64,000 nucleotides of DNA from the NCBI GenBank assembly GCA_027924645.1, contig BSBN01001362.1, positions 2,262,501-2,326,500 on the forward strand, read 5' to 3'. Positions 57,453-64,000 of the stretch are shown here, piece by piece. The DNA comes from Cunninghamia lanceolata. Its lineage: Eukaryota > Streptophyta > Pinopsida > Cupressales > Cupressaceae. The position numbers and the translations under genes are program-made. Position 1 is the first letter of the stretch. Each line of letters opens with the position of its first letter. The notes under the pieces are model-generated. The model made no database searches. It saw only the letters and a program-made list of their open reading frames with translations, and had not been told where the DNA came from.

Positions 57453-57504
57453 TAGATAACCTTGCCGGGGTTATAGACACCTGCTGGCAGCAAGGCTCTA
57501 TCCA
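57453..57504 (+). ncRNA. Structured RNA hairpin, copy 2
   Basis: Stem GATA (57455) with TATC (57499), extended by one T-A pair past an A-C mismatch; single A opposite CTC; inner stem CCTTGC (57460) with GCAAGG (57490); 24-nt loop 57466-57489 differing from copy 1 at only three positions. It lies 63 bp downstream of copy 1. Confidence 0.6.
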
Positions 57505-57753
57505 GGTTGGCTATGAGGGATGATCTCCAACTATGTAGTTTAACACCAGTTACTTATGTTTTCAACTTACTTTCAAGATGAGGATAATTAATCATCTGCA
57601 CACACCTGATCCTTTGTTAGCTTTATCACCATAGTGAAATTTTATGATTCAAAGATCATGATGATTTTACTTAGACAGAATTAGAACACTATAGATGAAT
57701 ATGGTCATATCACTTGAATCATTTGAATTTTGTTGTTTTCTTTGGTGGCAAGT

Positions 57754-60700
57754 TGTTGTGTGGTTACACAACACGCCCCATTTTGACTTGGCAAAACAGG
57801 GACCCAACTTTTGTTTTGGCTTGTGTTGTCTGTTTCTGGCGGTTTGGTAAAAATAAGTCAGGTGCATCGTCATCATGAAGGTCAGGATGGCGTAGGTCAT
57901 CATCATGAGGTTAGTTCGTCAAAGTTCATATTTTGTTTCTATGACTTCATGGTTAGAAAGAGTTTGAAATTCCATGCAGGTTTGCCTTTTGCATCACTTG
58001 AAAATTCGTCCATATGAGGGAGTTGTGAGCAGTCAAAGTTTTGGTCAAACCTGATAATTGCTGTATGATGAGCATCATCATCATGATATTTGAAAAGCCC
58101 CCTGATAATATCCTGAGGTCGAAATATCCGGACGTCAAGTTTAAGTCGTAGTAAACTTTTCCCGTCGGGCGGTCTTTTGTATCGCCAAAGGTCATCATCA
58201 TGATCTTACTCTATCGCCCAATGTAAAAATCATGCAGTCCCGAAACATCCGGACGTCAATCTTAAGTGAGTGTGTTTTACCCGTCAAGCATCCTGGAAAC
58301 ATAGCGAGCATCATGATATTCTAACATCGCGAGCATCATGATATTCCAACATCGCGAGCATATTGTAATATCATGCTGATGAATCATCATCACCTTGCTT
58401 AAGAAACCCGCCGTCTGCATAATTTGCGCGCGCACTCCCAAGTCTTGTTGACGTCATCATCATGATCTTTCATGACAGGATCGCATTTCGTAATATCCTC
58501 CTGTTTTTCTTTTGCGTGATCATGATGATCACCTTATCTTTCAAAATGGAGGGTGATTTTCCTTTTCCTAAGTCATGTTGAACAAGATCATCATGATCTT
58601 GTTCGTCTCTCCCAACAGTTCGTAATATCATCCTGCCGACGAGTATAACCTTTTGCAAATATGATGATGACGATGACATCACCATCACCTTTCTCCTTCG
58701 GTAAGATATTTTCCAAGGCGTGATCCATTTCGCCAATATGATGATGACGATGACGTCATGTTCGAAGATTAACACAAGCCCCGGATATCCTGATGACGTC
58801 ATTAGGACTTTCGGCAGGATCATATTCTAGATCACCCAATGCGGATATGATGATGATGATGTTCATCATCCTGATCTTTTGAGAGGATCACCTTCTTCGC
58901 AAATGGGTCATACTGCATTCGTCCACCCGATCATCTTCCTTAGAGGTAACCCGATATTCCATTTATCTCCTGATTTTAACGAAACATGATGGTGACGTCA
59001 TCCCTTTGCATTTTATTGAAGCCCGAATATCACGATGACGTCACCATGTTTTTTCCTTCCCTCAGCAGCAGGATCATATTCCAAATCCTCCTGTTTGTCT
59101 TCATCATGATGATGATGATGATGTCTTTCTTCCCCGAATATGCAAAAACAAAACATCCTGATGTGCTTTTCCTCAGAGCATTCGGAGGGGAGGAGCATCA
59201 TATTTCACAATATCCTGCGGCTAGATACAAGACATAGAGTTGGTCATCATCATGATTTTCGGCGTAGGTATAACTGTGGTCGTCGGCCAAGTCCAATATT
59301 GTCAACCTGATCATATGTGGTCGCACTGATGCGAACATGATGATGAGGACCCGAAACATTCAAACAGAGCATGCAAAGCCAGGTATGAAGTAATTTGTTA
59401 GGGGTAGTTATTTCCTTGTATATTTTGACATACCTGATCATATTTGAACCCGATATACAAGAAAATGGGCAAAAACATGAAGCGATAGAAATTTGAAGGC
59501 CCGACTGCCTGGTTTTTTTGGTCAACAAGGGTTGACCTGGTTGTTTTATGCTGTTTATGCATTTAGTGCATATTTTCCACAGGTAAAGCCTGGTTGCCTG
59601 TAGCTGCATTGGGAGGTATGTTTAATAAAATGTTTACTTCCTGTTGTTTATCCACATGATGATGAACTTAATGTTTGTCTGTTTATTTGCAGGAAGTCAT
59701 GATGCTGCTGAAGCTGAACATTGAAGTCATGATGCTGCTGAAGCTGAGCGTTGAAATCATGATGATGCTGCTAAGGCTGAGCATTACAAAGTTGCGCATG
59801 GAGGCAACATGAGCCAGAAATGAAGAGGGTATTGTCAAATATGCTGTTCGCCAGCTGGAGACCGAATCAAGTTGAAGATGCTGGAATATTCTGTGCCAGC
59901 TGTACATTTGCTAACTGGCGAAGCATGTGCTTTTCATCTGGACCGTTGTTTGTTATGAGAGGATCCTGATCCTTGGATCGTTGTAACCGTTTTTTTTGGC
60001 GGTTGTTCTATATAAGAGCCAGAGCTTGTCATTAAAGAGAGAGAATACATTAGAATACACAGACGCATCTGGCGCAAAAAGTCAATTACTGTAGGATCAA
60101 TTAGGAGATCGGATTACTGAGACTAATGAGGATAGAATTGTTGAAATGTCAAGGTTCTTTCTTCAGATCACTGTAAATGTACCTGTTCTTGAGCATACTG
60201 AATGGATATGAAGTTTCAGATTACATCCTGATTGTAAATTTTACGTAATCTTCTTGTTGATTTCTGGATATGTACTGGTGAATGCTGTGTTCAACTGGAA
60301 GCGCTTTCATTTCATTACATATTGTTGTCAACTTTTCCTTTGAAGATTTGCACTAGATCATGCGGATTTGTGGAATGTCCTGGTGAAGTATGATTTCTAG
60401 TTTTCCTTCTTTTCATTGCAAGTATGGGAGCTTGTATGTGGATCAGTGATCTAAGTCCAGTAATTTTGGGAATCTCATTCTTTAACCCTTTTTCCTTTTT
60501 CAATTTCATTAATTCATCACCATAACTGCAAATCATGATAAATAACAAGCAGAAACAGTGAAATATGCTGAAATCCCGTAGGTAACTGAAGATCATTAGC
60601 ATATTTGGTTAAATGCATGTAGTATTGAAAATATCATGCAAAGAATCATAAATAATGGTAGCAATCATGCAAATATCAGCCTGTAGGCACATTATTTGAC

Positions 60701-60985
60701 CAAAATTTACAGTGCAGAGGTAGAATTGTTGGAGACTTATGCAGAGCAAACATCCAGAGCAGAATATTTGAAGATGATGATAATGAACAGTGCAGAAACA
60801 CGTAAGGCCCCTGAATGGAAAACAGCAACACACATCAACCACTGAGTAACGTCAGTAGATTAAGACCTAATCAACGGAGACTTGGGATCATGAATTCTTT
60901 GAATTCATCGTATCTTTCAAGATGAGTAAAGGTTGTTGTGTAACTTTTATTCTATGTTTGCGAATGACTAACATCATGACCAACA
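57754..60985 (+). repeat. 3' LTR of element C (3232 bp)
   Basis: Same ends and content as the 5' LTR. Differences seen include C/G at base 9, an extra T in the T-run before the TATA box, TGACATCA instead of one TGACGTCA, and TATACAAG instead of the upstream TATATAAG. All but one substitution are transitions. Confidence 0.96.
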
Positions 60986-60990
60986 GGATG
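60986..60990 (+). repeat. Target-site duplication of element C, right
   Basis: GGATG directly after CCAACA; identical to 46082-46086. Confidence 0.9.
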
Positions 60991-62030
60991 AAACCCACCT
61001 GTACCTATAGGTTCAAATGAAACATTCCTAGCTACCACAAATTCTTTAAATTGCTCCCTCAAAGTTTAGGAATTTTTTGCTCTTAGGGATCTTAAGTGAC
61101 TTTGCTAGTTGCGTGTTGCCCTGAAAGATTGTGACACTTGGTGCATGAAATGAGACCTCTCCTAGCATTTATCCACCCACCCCAATATGTTGGCACTGTT
61201 GGTTCATCCCCACAAGTTGTGGAATGCAAAATGTCAGTCCTAGCACCTTTCCACTGCATGAAACTGAAGCATTTTGCAAGAATGCATTTGATTTTGGCAT
61301 GGTCAAATGGATTGAAGTTGACCAAAACTAAGAGAGTTTATTGTGGATGGACCCCACCTACACTTGTAGGTTGAAATAGAACGTTTTGAGCTGCCATGAA
61401 TTTTGAGAACTACTTCGTCAAAGTTTGGCAGTTTTTTGCTCTTAGGGATCTTAAGTGACTTTGCCGGTAGCGTGCTACCTCGAAGGACTACGATAATTGG
61501 TGCATGAATAGAGACCTCCCCTAGCATTTACCTACCCACCTCAATGCATTGGTGTTGTCAGTTCATCCCCACGAGCTATGGAATGCAAAATGTCGCTCCT
61601 AGCACCTTTCAACTACATGAAACTGAAGCATTTTGGAACAATGCATTCCTTACCACCATAGGTAAATGAAATTGATTTAAAAAAGACCAAGGTATGTGTT
61701 TGTAGGTGGACCTGACATCCACCTATACATGCAAAGAAGATGTTCCTAGGTGTCACGGTTTGACGGAACAACCAATCCAAAGTTTGATACCTTTTTTTGT
61801 CTTAGGGCTCTTGAGAGATTGTTTGCATTCGATGTAACTGAGAATTATCATGAGTCTTCGCCACCGAAATGATATCTCCCCTAGAATTTACCCGCCCACC
61901 TGGATGTGTTGGTGCCATCCTTTTGGCCCCAGGAGATGCCGAATGTAAAAATTCAGTCCTAATACCTTTCTAGTAGATGAAAACTCAGTACTATAAAGGC
62001 ATTCTCACTTGATCCAATGTCTTGTAGGGC
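60991..62030 (-). repeat. Satellite array, inverted arm (right part)
   Basis: The 358-bp repeat resumes where it was cut at 46086. Two typical units (anchors near 61269 and 61626) are followed by a strongly diverged unit (61665-62030). The unit edge near 61640-61662 shares CCTATGGTGG and the TTGTTCCAAAATGC word (in reverse complement) with the far left edge near 42670. Confidence 0.87.
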
Positions 62031-62407
62031 ATCAATTAAGGATGCCCTTACCACTGATATCAATTGTTAGCACCAAATGTGAAGAATGAGGTTTTGTGAT
62101 TAAAACTCATTATGAAATAGTAACTAAAGGACATATCATTGTGAAATAATCATGAAAACCTACCTTACTTTCCTTCCAAAGGAAACTTCATAAGGATTAT
62201 GCCTACCTCCATCACACTCAAATCTTGCTTGCAAATGCAATTGCACTATTTAGCTAAAATGAGTACACCAATAAACTCTACAATGAAATGAAGCTAATCA
62301 ACTAGGACCAAGGAGCACATATAAGAAGGTAAGATAGGTATAAAAAATGTAGAAGGTGAATTGAGGATAGAAAAGAAAAATAACATACCTTCTGGCATTC
62401 CACTGAT
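62031..62407. other. Intergenic DNA
   Basis: No ORF, repeat or RNA gene seen. It probably includes the 3' UTR of the minus-strand gene at 62408. Confidence 0.4.
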
Positions 62408-63993
62408 TCAATCCACTGAACCATTTAGGTTTGCTCTACTCTTTATTGTGTCTAGTATTGCCTTGTAGTTAGACTCACGAACCTTCCATGATGTTTTGTT
62501 CAATGGTCTACCCCCATATTTGATCAAATGAACATTTGATGCCACAACAAGGTTAGAATAATGAAGAATCTTCCTATGTGTGTCAAAGTCCTTGAACAAC
62601 CACACATTAGACTTCCTCATTGGGTACCTTCTAAGCCATGTTCCAGTAACAATGATTGATCCTATAGGGTACTTGATGTTTTCTCCATCTATAATAGGGA
62701 AATCTAATTTCTTTTTTACCTCAACACAACGACACAAATAATAATCTGTCCCTTCTTCCTTATCTTCAGCTGCAGTAATTGCATAAACATGCCATGTAGT
62801 GATACGTGCATTTATTTCGATGAATATAATCAACAATACAAAAAAACTACAAAAAAAATGGAATATAGAATCTTATTAAATTTGAATGCTGATAATACCT
62901 AGTTGAACTAGATCTAAATAATGGTCAAAGTCAACCAATGATTCAATCTCTGTGAGTTGTAGTGTTGTCGATAGTCGATACATTCTAATTGGGCTTAGGC
63001 TTCTTGTACACTAATCATTGATCCACTCCTTTGACTCACAATCATACCAAGCTTCATATGTACATGAAGAACAAAAGCATACCATCCATCGTGTATGAAT
63101 ACTCCATGAACCTGCATTAGAGCTTTTAAAAGAGTGTAGCTCACTTGATCCTGTCAATGTACAACAATCCTCATATTTTGCAATGTTAGTATCATCAACC
63201 AACCAAAAATATCTTCATTACCTGGACCCATTGTAGTGTTACACCATTTGACAATAGATCTCGCATCTGTCAACTTTGCATTGTCTTTGTACTTCAACTC
63301 TTCTCGTGCTAATGCTATTTTGATACATGCTCTTGCACCATCATGCTCCCCCTTTCCATGCCCAGCCTCACAACAATTCCACATATGTTAAACACCGTTC
63401 ATCTTATGCATCCTACTCAACCAATAGAACATTCACGAGTTCTTGAATTGTGATGCACAATTATCTGACCATATGATATGGTGACAAAATGATATGCTCC
63501 TACTAGCCAAATCATAGTAGAACATCTGAAAGCAACCTTGCACAAACTCTGTAGAATGTGTGCGATCATCACTGATATAAAAATGATATTCCCTCAAGAT
63601 CTTCCTGTGGTCCTCTATACTATCTTTTGCATGAATGCATGCTATTTACACAAATACAACAACCTACGTAGAGTTGTAATACTACAACTGCACCTCATTC
63701 TGTGGCTGTAGTGTGTAGTTCTCTACAAAGTCAACAACTGAAATGATGGTGCCAAGTGGAAACATGTCCTTGCATAACTTGAATTGCAAGTCCAACCATT
63801 GAGCTCTATAGGTATGCCTTACATACTTGTAAACTATATTATCTTGGAAAATAGAGATAAACTGATACACTAGAATCTTTTGAATGACCAATTCACACCT
63901 TTTTACTTCTTTGCCATCTATTAGACTATATGCCACTATCTTATATTTGTCAAAACTTACTTTCTCATTTCCAATTGCATGTGTGTTCTCCAT
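62408..63993 (-). pseudogene. DDE-transposase-like gene, C-terminal part
   Basis: On the minus strand the frame from 63993 gives R-A-Q-W-L-D-L-Q-F-K and F-P-L-G-T-I-I-S-V-V-D-F-V-E-N-Y, then I-W-S-D-N-C-A-S-Q-F-K (about 63460) and H-G-K-G-E-H-D-G-A-R-A (about 63355). This looks like a family of RNase-H-fold, transposase-like proteins that I recall from plants and animals but cannot name. A frameshift or short intron lies near 63200. A second intron is likely between about 62895 (CAACTAG|GTATT) and 62850 (TTTTTGTAG). The last exon ends TAA-proximal at 62408 with I-V-T-G-T-W-L-R-R. Stops near 63430, 63390 and 63670 suggest a pseudogene. The N-terminus is beyond the window. Confidence 0.55.
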
Positions 63994-64000
63994 ATGTTCA

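Larger units (their letters stand above)
56841..57753 (+). other. Element C 3' untranslated region
   Basis: About 0.9 kb between pol and 3' LTR with T/G-rich sequence first and two related hairpins at 57389-57504. A classical polypurine tract directly before the LTR (57740-57753) is weak: the bases read GGTGGCAAGT. Confidence 0.5.
46087..60985 (+). mobile_element. Element C: young Ty3/Gypsy element with 3.2-kb LTRs
   Basis: It has two LTRs of 3231 and 3232 bp with TGTTGTG...CCAACA ends, a 5-bp TSD, a PBS five bases after the 5' LTR, and one continuous gag-pol frame from about 49797 to 56840. By eye the LTRs differ by about 12 substitutions and one indel (0.4%), so the insertion is recent. 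The gag-pol frame has no frameshift but six in-frame TAG codons and a lost start codon. The order gag, protease, RNase H, RT, degenerate RNase H, integrase is unusual. The Tat-like C-x2-H knuckles and a TGGCGC primer site suggest a relative of Tat. Confidence 0.95.

Noticed and set aside
57389..57504. Self-cleaving ribozyme (hammerhead or twister type) for the hairpin pair
   Set aside because: The hammerhead core CTGATGA/GAAA is absent on both strands. The reverse strand has a superficial CACTGCC...CCCCGG similarity to twister, but the conserved internal-loop bases are not in the right strands.

Overview
The window looks like repeat-dense nuclear DNA of a seed plant, most likely a gymnosperm. 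The evidence is nested multi-kilobase Ty3/Gypsy elements with very long LTRs, plant L1-type LINEs with a C-terminal RNase H, plant mobile domain (PMD) and PPR coding sequence, and plant-type GT-AG introns. The species cannot be read from the sequence. I see no intact single-copy host gene: every recognisable coding region belongs to a mobile element or is a broken gene.

Layout. (1) 1-16683, minus strand: element A, a Tat-lineage Ty3/Gypsy retrotransposon of about 17 kb (its 3' LTR is cut by the left edge). Its order is 5' LTR, PBS, leader with a 91-bp tandem repeat, gag, protease, G-patch region, RT, two RNases H, integrase, then an antisense PMD gene with its own TATA box and intron, PPT and 3' LTR. 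(2) 16684 to about 21540, minus: element B, an older chromovirus-like Ty3/Gypsy element. Element A is inserted inside its integrase gene. (3) 21829-22233: an unrecognised gene-like ORF. (4) About 22865-25815, minus: a 5'-truncated L1-type LINE (LINE 1). (5) 28713-30711, plus: an unrecognised seven-exon pseudogene whose splice signals are all preserved. (6) 31020-32985, minus: a degenerate PPR gene built of repeated modules of about 305 bp; a further piece lies at 41885-42262. (7) 33249-41314, plus: a full-length L1-type LINE (LINE 2, 8.07 kb) flanked by a perfect 15-bp target-site duplication (TSD), carrying an extra third ORF downstream of its RNase H. (8) About 42690-62030: a satellite with a unit of about 358 bp arranged as a large inverted repeat with its centre near 44460. 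(9) 46087-60985, plus: element C, a young 14.9-kb Ty3/Gypsy element with 3.23-kb LTRs, inserted in that satellite with TSD GGATG. (10) 62408-63993, minus: part of a DDE-transposase-like gene running off the right edge.

How it fits together. Nesting and LTR comparison give a relative order: chromovirus B, then element A (its LTR copies differ at about 28 of 915 aligned bases), then element C (about 12 of 3231). Premature stops across the window are mostly TAG and sit where CAG or TGG would be expected, which is what deamination of methylated CHG cytosines would produce.

The most unusual observations are: two adjacent RNA hairpins in the 3' region of element C whose stems differ by compensatory changes while the loop is conserved; a pol order in element C with an RNase H upstream of RT and two zinc-knuckle-like modules between protease and RNase H; six TGACGTCA palindromes in 0.6 kb of its 5' LTR; the extra ORF of LINE 2; and the self-contained antisense PMD gene of element A. 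Counts of stops and substitutions were made by eye.
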